Assembly (NCBI GenBank): GCA_002099365.1
Contig: MSED01000008.1
Location: 992,001 to 1,056,000 of the forward strand
Source: Phialophora verrucosa
Taxonomy: Eukaryota; Ascomycota; Eurotiomycetes; Chaetothyriales; Herpotrichiellaceae
Direction: 5' to 3'
Length of the DNA stretch: 64,000 bases
The notes below the pieces were generated by a model, which was not told the DNA's origin, made no database searches, and saw only the letters and a list, made by a program, of their open reading frames with translations. A program made the translations under genes and the position numbers. Positions within the stretch are counted from its first letter, which is position 1, and every line of letters starts with the position of its first letter. Shown one piece after another: positions 54,446 through 64,000 of this stretch.

Positions 54446-55138
54446 TCATTGCTGGTACCCTGCTGGAGCAGTCGTAGCCAAATAGGAAAGAAGTTGGTCA
54501 TACATGCCATCATCTACTCTCTCAGCCTCAAGCTCCCACAGTACAATCGGGCCACCCCCAGACGGCGAGTTCAACAGGGAAGGATGTCCAAGCTCTGCCT
54601 CTCTCATGCCCTCTACGGCCTCTTCGCTTCTTCCGATTGCGAAGACGAGGCGCTTAGCTGGTCGATATTCTTTCTTGATGCCTTTTTCGATCTTCTCGAC
54701 ATCGTTCTTGACGGCAGCAACAAAGCTTGCCTGATTGAACATTCCCTCACACTTCAGTTCGATGATGATGAAATCTTGGTTTGGGCCGTCAGTCACCTTG
54801 ATCACGATGTCGGCGAGCTGTCGTGGAGCCCCGTACACAGCAACTTCTCGACTCGCAGTGATGACAGTAGGCCCAAGATTTGGTGCCATTTCAGCCAGAC
54901 GATCTTCAAGCAGCAGCGCTATCTCGACTTGCGCCCACCCTTCCCAGCCACCTTTTAGGGTATATGCTCGGGCAATCTTGTCGACATTACTTCGAACCCA
55001 ATCCACGATGATCTTCTCGATGTCGAGGTCAGAGCGGGTATCCAGCAGTGGCACGGACACAATCCCGGCCGCAATAGCTTCTTGAATCATGTCGTCGTCA
55101 ATGTCGAGCTCGGGCATATCCGCCGGTGGGACAGACAT
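54446..55138 (-). CDS. PD-(D/E)XK nuclease-like protein
   Basis: Intronless, 230 residues. The centre has the order expected for a PD-(D/E)XK fold: a helix with Glu (WAQVEIALLLEDR), a strand with Asp (RQLADIVIKV), a strand with Glu-x-Lys (FIIIELKCE) and a following helix with Lys (VAAVKNDVEKIEK). The N-terminal 60 residues are acidic and the C-terminal part ends hydrophobic. No DNA-binding add-on domain is visible. A function in DNA or RNA processing or defence would be inference only; many fungal proteins of this fold are uncharacterised. It lies in the accessory stretch downstream of the HET genes. Confidence 0.65.
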   Translation of the reverse strand: MSVPPADMPELDIDDDMIQEAIAAGIVSVPLLDTRSDLDIEKIIVDWVRSNVDKIARAYTLKGGWEGWAQVEIALLLEDRLAEMAPNLGPTVITASREVAVYGAPRQLADIVIKVTDGPNQDFIIIELKCEGMFNQASFVAAVKNDVEKIEKGIKKEYRPAKRLVFAIGRSEEAVEGMREAELGHPSLLNSPSGGGPIVLWELEAERVDDGMYDQLLSYLATTAPAGYQQ

Positions 55139-55681
55139 GATTGTGGCTGCGATCGATCTGTCGACTTTTCGGGTCTGTTAATGTGAAGTGTGTGGCTACA
55201 GTGTGAGGACAATGGAAGTCCCCAAGTTCGAGCCATGATTGTGTATCTTGGTGCTATTATGTATTGCGAGAAGGCCATGAGCAAGCAGAGACTTCTAGGC
55301 TGCAGCCTCAACCATGCCACTGATGTTAACCAATCAGGAGGCACACAGCCCTGATTCTGGCGCGAATTCCTTTTCTTCACCCGTCTTCCGCAGGGTCGAC
55401 TGAACACCCAGTCTTCTCTATCCAATAGAGATGAGCGCGGGCGTGAGGCGCAAGATACTCGGGTGTAACAGTCCGACCAAAATGGTTCTACCCTTGATCC
55501 AGGGCCGCCTCAGCCTGATGTCCACGAAGAAACATGTCGTCGCTCAGAGGTCCCGGTTCGCTATTAAATCCTCTCTCCATCATCATCATCATCATGCTTG
55601 GAGCCATCTGGTCTTACTGCTAGACTCAAGTTCTAGCTACTCTCGCTCGAGTTCGAATGTTTCACCACGGCCGTCAGGCTG
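55139..55681. other. Intergenic
   Basis: Promoter side of the nuclease-like gene and upstream region of the membrane-protein remnant. A short CAT run (CATCATCATCATCATCAT) is at about 55577-55597. No gene recognised. Confidence 0.45.
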
Positions 55682-57914
55682 ATGATGTCAACACCACTGA
55701 GGGCAATCAGGCTGAAAATTGCATCACGAGCGAAGGCAGCTGTGCAACAGGCACGCGCACGAATTACGGTACTTGTGCAAAAGTGTCTGACGCCGCTCCT
55801 AGGCGCCCACCGACTTCAGCTCCTGGGAACCTTTAGGTTCTGGCATCAACAACATGAAGATCCGAAGGTGGTGATATACAAAAATCAGAAGGTCGCTGCA
55901 GTCGGCTTCGCCATCCATTTCTGCCCCTCGCTGGAGCTATCATCCTCCTGGCATCCAACCTGAAATCATTCTACATCGGCAGCGTGACCACGACGACTCT
56001 CACGGTCTTACAATTGCCTGCAAAGGGCCTCGAGATCATGATCCAGGCCTCCATCGCTGTCATGATCCTGCACTTGATCAGGTGTAACGCAATCGGTCAA
56101 CAGCCTCTACCTTTCGGCACGTTGTTCGCGCCTTACCAGGTCGGAGACGTCTCATATTTGTGGTCCTTACAGTACTGGGCCTGTCTGACGTCCAAGGGCT
56201 TTGACGTTTGATACAAGGTGCTCTCCTTTATGGTCATCCCGGCGACCTTTGGACTTGCCCTGGTTGTGGGTCCTGCAAGTGCGATCGCAATGATACCTCG
56301 AATAATCGATTATTCGCAAGGGTCAACCTTGTTTCTGATGCCAGCTCAAAGTCACCTCTTTCCCTGCCAGGTCAATCTCACCAGCGGCGTGGTCGAGTGA
56401 GTATACCTGCACGGCACGTGCAATCAGTGGCTCCCAGCTAATAGGTACAGAATGGAAGAGGTTGTAAGTGCTTCGCTATATCAACTAGGCGCGATGAACT
56501 TGGTGGGGACAATGGAAAGGGCCATCACGGACGTTCGAGGGCTTCGCACTCTTTACTGGACAGAAGACGGATTTTGGGATGATGGTTGGTATCAACAAAC
56601 ATTGGTGAACCCCAATGAAAGCGGCCGATACGCTTCGTACATCATGAGTACAATCCCCGGGCAGCCCCTGTCGCAAATCTTCAATGTTGAACAAAACACT
56701 CAAGGCGCTTCTGCGGATGATGAGCTCGTAGCAACCATTTGCAGCCATATGTGGAACAAAGATGTGCCACGAAACGCGTCTCGGCCGACCAGTTATTTCA
56801 AGGTAATTTCACCGAGCCGATCTGGTTCGGGGACGATGGCGGCCACATCAACACCCTTCTAACAGCTCAAGACCTGATGAGCATCTGGCAGAGCGCACCG
56901 AACACGTCGAGCAATGGACTCAATTGCGAGGGGTGGTCGGAGTCCGGGCTGGCATACACAGGGTTAATCTCCATCAACGTAGCATCCAAAGCTCTGCTGG
57001 ATTTGTTTTTCTTCTCTCCGTCACAGGCAGGCTCCAACGACAGTTTCTGGATGATCTACGGCGAATTGCTGTTCGGGCCGCAGGACTTCTGGACCATGAC
57101 GGCATGCCGTGTCGACGGGTTCTGGTCCTCCACGCCCTCGAACCACAGCGTCCTCACGGGCATCACAACCAGCGCGCCGCTCGAAGACTGGCGATTCAGG
57201 CATGGCGCCAGAATAGGTATCCAGCGCCAGTGGGCATCGCGCGTGTCCGAGATCTTCTACAACACCACGGGGACGAATCTCAATACGATGCTCGCAAAAG
57301 GTGCCGCCGCATTCGCGATCGCACTCACCAACGCTGGTGCGGATTATCTTCCCGGCACCCTACCCACAGTCTATCCCAACCGCATCGGGGGTGACAACCC
57401 GACGGCCGAAGACCTCTGGGCGACGACACCACCACAGACCCAGAAGCTGCTTCGATTCGTCCACGACCGGCGCCTGCTCTCGCGCTACGTCGAAGTCGAC
57501 AACTACGCCTTCGACGAGTGGAGCGACCCGGCCGAACTGTCGCAGGTCGCGGTCGCCCGGTTCCGCCGCGGCTACGGCTACAACGCCTCCGACACGACCG
57601 TGCAGCTCGCCCTGGCAGCCCTCGCACTCTACTGCCTCCTCGTCGCGGCATTCGCCGTCTCTGTCATGGCTACGGGCGTGACCGCCACCAGCTGGGACAC
57701 GATCGGCGAAGTCGCATTACTCGCCCTCAACTCGGAACGGCCGGGTCACCTGTCGGGGACGAGCGTGGGCGCGGAGACGTTGTCGACGTACCGCAGGCCG
57801 GTCTCCATCCGGGTCAACAGGCAGAAGAATTCGACGGAAATGATTTTCGACGACGGCCCGGCGATCGTGACGGGTGGTTATGGCATCGTGGATCCGAACG
57901 CAGAGTATTCGTGA
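55682..57914 (+). pseudogene. Decayed fungal multi-pass membrane protein gene
   Basis: Consecutive homologous-looking pieces of one large fungal membrane protein with a long extracellular domain and C-terminal helix, but broken. About 55920 a one-base frame change separates QKVAAVGFAIHF from AIILLASNLKSFYIG. An in-frame TGA at 56209-56211 interrupts GFDV/YKVLSFMVIP where a Trp is likely. About 56735 another frame change separates ADDELVATI from QPYVEQRCATKRV. One normal intron (about 56398-56442) remains, as does a long 3' part with GSNDSFWMIYGELLFGPQDFW and a terminal helix (VQLALAALALYCLLVAAFAVSVMA). The family is known to me only as fungal hypothetical membrane proteins. Sequencing error could explain one lesion, hardly three. 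Confidence 0.65.
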
Positions 57915-58626
57915 CTGGATTTATAGCTCTACGAGTATATGACTGGTGTTTCTGAAAGGAGATAGACCTTTATCGTGAAAAGAGAGACTCTCCCGGTTCA
58001 GTTGATTATGGACGTGCCCTGAAACCATTCACCAAGATCTAGAGTCCATTTTTGACACTGCAGACTTGAAGAATCGTCACTTGGCTAGGAAAAGTGACAC
58101 GGTAGCTCCAGACGGCGCATACATACGTTTGCTTTTCTGCGCCAGTCGCTGACTGGCGACCGGAGAAGGGCAATCGCGGTCGAGACCAGACGAGAGTTTA
58201 CTGTGCCTTCTGTGAACGCGTAGGCTAAATCCTGTAACCGCTCCTATGCCTTGCTGCTGGTCTGTTAGCTGGGGCGGGTGCTTGTGCTCAGCGATGCTTG
58301 ACAGGCCGAGGTGCGCGAAGCTGAGAGAGGAGCACTTTCTCCTTATCTTGGGTGGCGGTTCACTCTTCACACTCCCACCCCACCTTTGCGCTCACGCTCT
58401 GCCCACCATCGCCGTGATCATCGCCGTCCCCTCTATTCCTCGCGCATTTCTATGCGTGCCCTCATTCTCCTCTTCCTCTCCTGCGCTCTAGAATTGGCGG
58501 TGGTCGGTATGGGCCATGCCATTCCGGGGCCGCGGTACCTGTCGTCGCATCCACCCCCAGCGTTGGTGGAGCACAACTCGCGCTCATCTGACAGCAATCA
58601 CACCCTTAGCACTTGCTGTGATTGAG
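57915..58626. other. Intergenic
   Basis: No gene recognised. Pyrimidine-rich stretches near 58330-58480. Confidence 0.4.
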
Positions 58627-58995
58627 TAACCGGACCAGCCCAAGACACTGAGAAGATTGGACGACGTCTCCGCGGCCACGTCAAACTTGATGACCTCAAT
58701 CCCAGACATCGTGGACAAATGTCTCAGTGCCGCCCGCCCGTGGTGGGCGAGGACAGCCAGCACCTACATTGTAAACATGGGCATTCCGCACACGTGGAAC
58801 GGCCTGCACGCCACGGCCTGATGTCAGAGCATGGCCATGATCTACGGTTTCACCACGCCGTCGCTGCACTTCAATCTCACCGTCTTTCATATCAACATGG
58901 AGGAAATCTTCGAGACTGGGAACTTCGGCGAGTCATTCTATCGGGGACTCCCCATGTACGCCAGGCCACAACAAGACGTGCATGCACGACTGTAA
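58627..58995 (+). pseudogene. Coding-like fragment with one internal stop, unknown
   Basis: One frame reads as plausible protein (CLSAARPWWARTASTYIVNM, then after a single TGA at about 58819, MIYGFTTPSLHFNLTVFHIN and MEEIFETGNFGESFYRGLP). It has no start codon context and no recognised family. Could be the last exon of a lost gene. Confidence 0.3.
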
Positions 58996-59210
58996 CCCCG
59001 CCGTTGAATTTCCCATGACATCCAGTCTTGATGTTGATTGAGGTCGGTAGGTCGATCGGCGGGCCGACAGCGCCTACGCCGTATTTCCCGGATAGATCGT
59101 CCCTGTTACTGGCCGTGGCGATGATGGGCGGAGAATGAAGGATGATGACCCGGGTTTGAAGTCTCCCAAATCTTGGGCCAAGGGTTCAAGCCCATTTTCT
59201 GGTGAGTCAG

Positions 59211-60925
59211 CTAGATAGCCATGAGCCCTCCACCCCATTTCCCTATCGCACTCGCATCTTTACCCCTCGTCACTTTGATCTTCTCCTTCTTCAATAATTT
59301 CCCCGTCAATGGGTCGTACACGGCCGGTCGGATCACTTGAACGTTATACCCTACTCCATAGTAGCGGCCTGCACGTTCCTTGGACTCCTGTTCCTGTTTG
59401 AGGATCGCAACCGCACGAGCGGATAGTGGCCGAGTGGGAAGGGGAGTGCCCGGTGGGTTGTTCTGGCGGAATGCTTCGACGTGTCGATGAAAAGCAACGT
59501 CCGCCTTGATCTCGGAAATTTGATCTCTCGTCAAAGAGAGAAGGGGGTTGACATCGGCAGATTCTCTCGGGAACAAGGGATTCCTGGAAGGCGATGGCAT
59601 ACCAAGGTCTGCACTTGCATTGCGCGACCCAGAAGAGGGTAGGTAGACATAATCCGGGACCTCATCACGGATTCTTTCGCACGTCCAACAATAACACGGA
59701 CCCTCACCACCGCCATCGTCACTCCCCGTCAGAACGAGTTCGAGCTTTTCGGGACTACCGCTCTTGACGTCGGGTTGTTGTTGTTGATGTTCTCGCTCCT
59801 CACCCTCTGTCGCCACGAGGGCGTCACTGCCAAAAACCACATTACTATACGCAGCAAATGCCGCAGGGTAGAGCATTTGAGTCCGCCAGACCAGTTCCAG
59901 AGCAGGGTCGGTCTTGACGCGGGCGAACCACGTCGAAGCCCGCAACCCCGTGGCTTCCGGCAAGGCTGTATACCGTGCGAGGGCTCGGGCGAGGGTCCCT
60001 TCCAGCGAAGGCGAGCGCAGCCAGAGAAGAGCGTGCATCTGCTGCATGAAGTTGGCGCCATCAAAAAGATCGTGCACAGCAGAGGTCAGATCGATAGAAA
60101 AGGTCATGAATGGGTCCAGATTGCTGTATGGGGGAGGATTTGTCAGATAGACGAAAATATCAGAACTCTGGGTCGTGGTGGTGCTGAAGAGTTTTTCCGC
60201 CGCCGCCGGTGGCTTGTAGGTGCAAGTATCGACGTCGATGACGGCAACGATCGCCTCCCAGGGCATAGGTATCTCCAGGAGTTTCGGAGCGTGAGCCAGA
60301 TTGTCGTCGCGGTACGAGGAGAGGATGGATGGTTCATGTAGGCGTACCACACCATCAGTACATCCAGAGGAGGGAGGTAGTTGGCCGTCATGGCCGCGTG
60401 GTGGGCATTGCTGTTGGGGCCATATCGGTGGTAGGCGGCCGCGTGTCGGAGAAGAGACTCAATGTTTTCGAACCAGACTTGAAAGCGGGAAATGGCCAAG
60501 CCGACGACGGTGTTCCATCGCTGAGCTGCTTGTTCAGCTTCGGGTGCGGTTCCCACTTTCTCCGTTGCTTGGGGGTTCGAATAGGTCGGCGCGTCGAGGA
60601 TGTCGAGTTTGCGGGAGGTGGTGACGGCGTCCTTGAATTTCAGGAAACACTCGATGAGGGCCAGGTTCGCGGCCAGATGGCCCGGGTTGGGGTAGCCTCG
60701 AAGAGATCCTTGTTCCGCATTTTCGAGCGAAGGGGTCATCAAGTTGCGGAATATTGACGGCTCAGGGATGACTGTCTTGGGGTGTTTCGACGCCGCCGAC
60801 GCGGTCCAGGTCGGGGAGAAGGATAAATCCCACAGGTGAGGATCAAGATCGGAAGCGGAAGCGGACTTGCGATTTTCGCGTCGGTGGAACATGCTCGTTT
60901 GGTTGTGCGCAGGTGTTTCTTGCAA
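59211..60925 (-). CDS. DUF1399 / glycine-rich domain-like protein, one frameshift
   Basis: A conserved fungal protein of unknown function related to glycine-rich domain proteins. The 5' part runs to YLPPLDVLMVWYAYMNHP, the typical first conserved block; the frame then changes by one base at about 60337 and continues as ILSSYRDDNLAHAPKLL, IPMPWEAI, FMQQMHALLWLRSPSLEGTL, ALELVWRTQMLYPAAFAAYS (the usual D-L-x-W-H-T-H-Q-x-x-P-like block) and GPCYCWTCERIRDE. Total about 570 residues. The change lies in a CCATCCATCC tract, so slippage or an assembly error is as likely as a true mutation. Everything else looks intact, so the gene may well be functional. First ATG is at the right coordinate. Confidence 0.7.
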
Positions 60926-61346
60926 CGCTACGCCGCGACGCCGTCGGAGGAATTCAGAGTGACTGTCGGCTTGGAGGACGAGAGCGAAAGAGCTTATCTC
61001 TCCGAAGATTGTCCTTCCTCATCTTTCACTCTTGTAGTTGACCGCGTCAGCCTAAGGCATGGGAAGTCTTGGGACCTCGTCGGTGCGCGGGGTATTCCTG
61101 CAGGAGTTCTGGGGGGCTGTCATCAGCGCGGTGTTTCGTGTCAGGCAACGACAAGACGCTGTCAGGCGGGGAAGCCTCCACTCCTTATCGATAAGGCAGG
61201 ACTCGGAATGTCTGGCACGGTCTGGCCACTCCGTACGCGGTACAGTCCCACGCACTCCACGGCACTTACCTTGGCCTTGACATCGCTAATGGTGACGCTC
61301 GATCTTACAAGCTCGATCTATCCAGCCCAGACTCCAACTACCCATA
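60926..61346. promoter_or_regulatory. Divergent promoter region
   Basis: Separates the minus-strand DUF1399-like gene from the plus-strand small membrane-protein gene. No specific site identified. Confidence 0.4.
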
Positions 61347-61676
61347 ATGTCGCCTTCACAGCAACAACAGAACAAGAAGCCGTCTCTGCCCAAATTCGAA
61401 CCCCTACCGCCCACCAACATCCTCAACCGTCTCATCAATGGTCTCCTCGCCCCGCTCTTCTATCTCTTATTCACGCTCATCACCAGCATCGTCGTCGTGC
61501 CGATATACGTCATCATTGACAACTTCAAGCACGGCCGCGGCAAGCATGGCGGGGAGCGTTTCGCAAAGGACGAATCTGAGCAGTATCCGGGCCAGCAGCC
61601 AGAACGCACCAACAAGGCGTCTAGCTTCTTAAGAGAGTACGGACGAAGTTATTCGGGCAGGTCTAAGGACGAGTGA
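61347..61676 (+). CDS. Small single-pass membrane protein, unknown
   Basis: Intronless, 109 residues. Gln/Lys/Pro-rich N-terminus, then LINGLLAPLFYLLFTLITSIVVVPIYVIIDNF, one long or hairpin hydrophobic segment, then a basic, hydrophilic tail ending SYSGRSKDE. No family recognised. The coding look (hydrophobic block between charged tails, good ATG context) supports a real gene. Confidence 0.6.
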   Translation: MSPSQQQQNKKPSLPKFEPLPPTNILNRLINGLLAPLFYLLFTLITSIVVVPIYVIIDNFKHGRGKHGGERFAKDESEQYPGQQPERTNKASSFLREYGRSYSGRSKDE

Positions 61677-62804
61677 CTGAGGAGAATGAGTGCCAACAAG
61701 GCAAATTCGCCGTTGGGTGGCAGAGCCGGCTGCGAGCCAAGAAGACTCCTGGCTCAGTCCTCTACCATCCCATCGTGATAGTTGCCAGGACATTGAACGG
61801 GTATTCCACCATTGTAGATTCCTGGGCCTTGTTGACTGACATGGAGAAGCCTCGGACGCAGGAACTCGATGTCCAAGACGGATGCGGGCCAATGAATTCG
61901 CTGGACAAGCCCCCCATTGGCTGGTCCCGACGTGACGCAATGAGATAGTTACGTCTCCTCAGCGAGGCAGGCTTCAAACGTCGAGTCTTTGGCGAAACAA
62001 GTTCAGTGATTACAAGGCATATGAGGACCAATATGTTCTTGAGAACAAGCACACAACACCAGGTAGCTTTGCTTGGATTGCTTTTGGGTTGTAAATACGG
62101 CGTTGCGTCGCTGGGAAGAGCCACTGAGCGAAGAGTGAAATGTTACCATGTCAAAACTACAGAGTGTACCATACAAGACTCAAAGTATTCATTGTTTCTT
62201 TGTCTCCTTAGTGGAACTTCACCTTCGCATCAAATCTCAATGACACCAGAGTGAAGAAGCCTCCTCAATCAGAGCTGCAATATTGAATATCAACCCATGA
62301 AGGAGGCTTGGCGTTTGGAAGAACTCTGTTAATGTCTTGTGGTATTCGTGAAGAATTTAAAGCCCGATCAGGGCTCGCTAGGCAATTGTCTTCTTGGGAC
62401 CGAAAACCCGGTGCAGAGGGGGAAGTGTCCGTTTTGGACGTCTGCGGGATCAAGGGTGAAGGGAAAATCCCCCAAGATCCACGAGCTCAAGTCACGGTGG
62501 TGAAGGGTACTGCATTCGAAGTCGAACATGTCCTAACCTTGACTAATTCGTTAGACGGGGCGAGGAAGGCCCTTCTGCTCTTCCGCACCGTGAATGAACT
62601 CGAGATGGAAACAAGGGAGAGGCTTCCACCACGCCAGGACCGGCGAGAGACTCAATCGCCATGACCGAGATCTTGATGACCGCTGAAACAGACAAGACTG
62701 CATACATACATTGTATTACGGGACGAGGTAGTTCCAGGTCAAGCGATGCATCGAACCTCGTGTGCGAGGTCCTGCACTTTACCTATCACGCCCTGCTTGA
62801 TGCG
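61677..62804. other. Convergent intergenic region, 1.1 kb
   Basis: Between the 3' ends of the small membrane-protein gene and the aminotransferase. Open frames on both strands have no recognisable product. Confidence 0.45.
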
Positions 62805-63926
62805 TTAATGCGACTTCCCATTCACTGCGGTCCCATTCGCTTTTCCATTGACATTCACACTTCCATTCCCATTCCCATTCTCTTCCCCCTCCAGTCCCGC
62901 CTCATCGTCATAATCGACAGCAAAGCTGAACCCGTCCTCGTAATGCAAGCGCCAGTAAAGATCCCAGATCTGGCGTGTGATGGGCCCGACGGTCCCCTCC
63001 CCGACAGGCTTGCCGTCCAGCGAGGTGATGGGCATGATCCCCCCGGCGGTCGTGCACATGAAGATCTCGTCGGCCTCGTAGGCCAAGCGCACGGGGACCG
63101 TGTCGAGCGCGTACTCGACGCCGAGGCGACGACAGCACTCGAAGACCGACTCCCGCGTGACGCCCTCGAGGACGCCACGCCGCGGAGTGTGGAGCGTGCG
63201 GTCCTTGATGATGACGATGTTGAACCCCGAGCCCTCGGTGATGTTGGCGTCCATGTCTGCGATTGACTTGTCCGAATCCGAATCCGAGCCTGCCCGATCC
63301 GTCAGGAAGGGATACCCGGCCCCGCGATCCCCGGCCTCGAACATGCCCCTCGTCAGATCCCCCCACTGGAGGTTCTTGACCGTGGGGTCCATGCACGCCG
63401 CGGGCGTGCGGTGCACGGTGCGCGCGACGACCGCGCTGCCCGTGCCCGCCAGCTGCACCTCGGGCCCCATCACCCACACGTACGGCACGATCCACATGTA
63501 CAAGCTGTTGGGCAGGGCGTCGACCTCGGCGGCAGAGAGGCCCCGAACGCCGCGCAGCCCGCGCGTGACGATGATCTCGACGAACGCGTCGCGGATGCCC
63601 GACCGCGCGAGCATCGCGCAGAGCGTGCGCTTGACCTGCGCCCGCGGGAGCGGACACCGCAGCCGCATCTTGGCGCACGACCGCTCCAGGCGCGCCAGGT
63701 GGTCGTCCAGCCGGAAGAACCGCCCGTCCCAGACCGAGGGCACGTCGTACGTCAGGTCCGAGTGCAGGAAGCCCTGGTCGAGGAGGGGGATGTGTGCCTC
63801 GTGGATCGGCGACACGCGCCCTTGCACCCACGCGATCCCGTCGGCGAATGGGTTGCTGGGTCGCGAGGCCGTCAGGGTGGACAGCCGGGCTTGGTAGGCC
63901 GAGAAGATCTGCTCCATGGTGGTCAT
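62805..63926 (-). CDS. Class IV aminotransferase, (R)-selective amine transaminase type
   Basis: PLP enzyme of fold type IV, intronless, 373 residues. Motifs agree with fungal (R)-selective amine:pyruvate transaminases: PLLDQGFLHSDLTYDVPSVW, GRFFRLDDHLARLERSC, DAFVEIIVTRGLRGVRG, the catalytic Lys in DPTVKNLQWGDLTRGMFEA, ITEGSGFNIVIIK and EIFMCTTAGGIMPITSLDGK. A Ser/Asp-rich insertion (DRAGSDSDSDKSIADMDAN) of about a dozen residues precedes the ITEGSGFN block, and a Gly/Asn-rich tail (NGNGNGSVNVNGKANG) follows the fold. Branched-chain or D-amino acid aminotransferases are the alternative relatives. The start Met begins MTTMEQIFSAYQ as in the family. Native substrate unknown. Confidence 0.9.
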   Translation of the reverse strand: MTTMEQIFSAYQARLSTLTASRPSNPFADGIAWVQGRVSPIHEAHIPLLDQGFLHSDLTYDVPSVWDGRFFRLDDHLARLERSCAKMRLRCPLPRAQVKRTLCAMLARSGIRDAFVEIIVTRGLRGVRGLSAAEVDALPNSLYMWIVPYVWVMGPEVQLAGTGSAVVARTVHRTPAACMDPTVKNLQWGDLTRGMFEAGDRGAGYPFLTDRAGSDSDSDKSIADMDANITEGSGFNIVIIKDRTLHTPRRGVLEGVTRESVFECCRRLGVEYALDTVPVRLAYEADEIFMCTTAGGIMPITSLDGKPVGEGTVGPITRQIWDLYWRLHYEDGFSFAVDYDDEAGLEGEENGNGNGSVNVNGKANGTAVNGKSH

Positions 63927-64000
63927 GGTGGTGGTGGCGGCGCTTGTCCGCCTATCAGTATACCCGAGTACGTACGAGCGCGCGGTCCGTCGTATGCTGT
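63927..64000. other. Aminotransferase upstream region, cut by window end
   Basis: Only 74 bases upstream of the aminotransferase start; nothing further can be said. Confidence 0.4.

Noticed and set aside
62308..62664. 118-codon plus-strand frame between the small membrane gene and the aminotransferase
   Set aside because: No family features, and competing frames on both strands; treated as 3' intergenic sequence.

Overview
This window comes from a filamentous ascomycete (Pezizomycotina). The genes carry short introns (about 46-130 nt) with GT...CTGAC/CTAAC...AG signals. There are Zn2Cys6, HET-domain and class II-tRNA features typical of the group, and one transposon has an interior stripped of CpA/TpG in the manner of repeat-induced point mutation (RIP). 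A black yeast or related Eurotiomycete, or a Dothideomycete, would fit; the species cannot be fixed from the sequence. Exon structures were worked out by hand from splice consensus and reading-frame continuity.

Left part, 1-18.4 kb, is conserved housekeeping: a 5'-truncated catalase-peroxidase (katG), V-ATPase subunit C (vma5), a Tudor-less SMN homologue whose YG box sits in a separate exon, a roughly 2,240-residue lysine/tryptophan-repeat disordered protein on the minus strand, a NIP30/FAM192A-type nuclear protein and an aldo/keto reductase.

Middle-left, 19.4-32.3 kb, looks metabolic: a Zn2Cys6 regulator, a decayed TauD-like dioxygenase, an APC-family (methionine-permease-like) transporter and a flavin monooxygenase lie in one orientation. 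A divergent pair follows, a GH28 pectinase-type enzyme and a GH78 alpha-L-rhamnosidase sharing a 0.5-kb promoter region, which suggests joint attack on rhamnogalacturonan.

At 32.66-36.19 kb is a complete but dead Mutator-like (MULE) element: 9-bp target duplication, 33-bp identical terminal inverted repeats, an array of subterminal CATTAGTCCGTATAA-type motifs, and an AT-rich RIP-mutated transposase remnant. An intron-containing tRNA-Leu(CAA) lies beside it.

36.7-51.2 kb is the most interesting part. A seven-exon gene of about 3,025 codons encodes one continuous protein: a sacsin/NO VEIN-like GHKL (Hsp90-type) ATPase, a long repeat-rich linker with a predicted membrane helix, a NOV_C/DUF3883-like domain with a degenerate E-x-K motif, and a HET (heterokaryon incompatibility) domain. 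It contains two coding 15-bp minisatellites and a set of about 50-residue repeats, and is bracketed by diverged direct repeats. A second HET gene follows. The architecture suggests an NLR-like allorecognition or immune switch with a GHKL ATPase where NACHT or NB-ARC would usually be.

The right part, 53-64 kb, mixes a MARVEL-like membrane protein, a small PD-(D/E)XK nuclease-like protein, a membrane-protein pseudogene, a DUF1399/glycine-rich-domain-like gene with one frameshift, a small membrane protein and an (R)-selective-type class IV aminotransferase.
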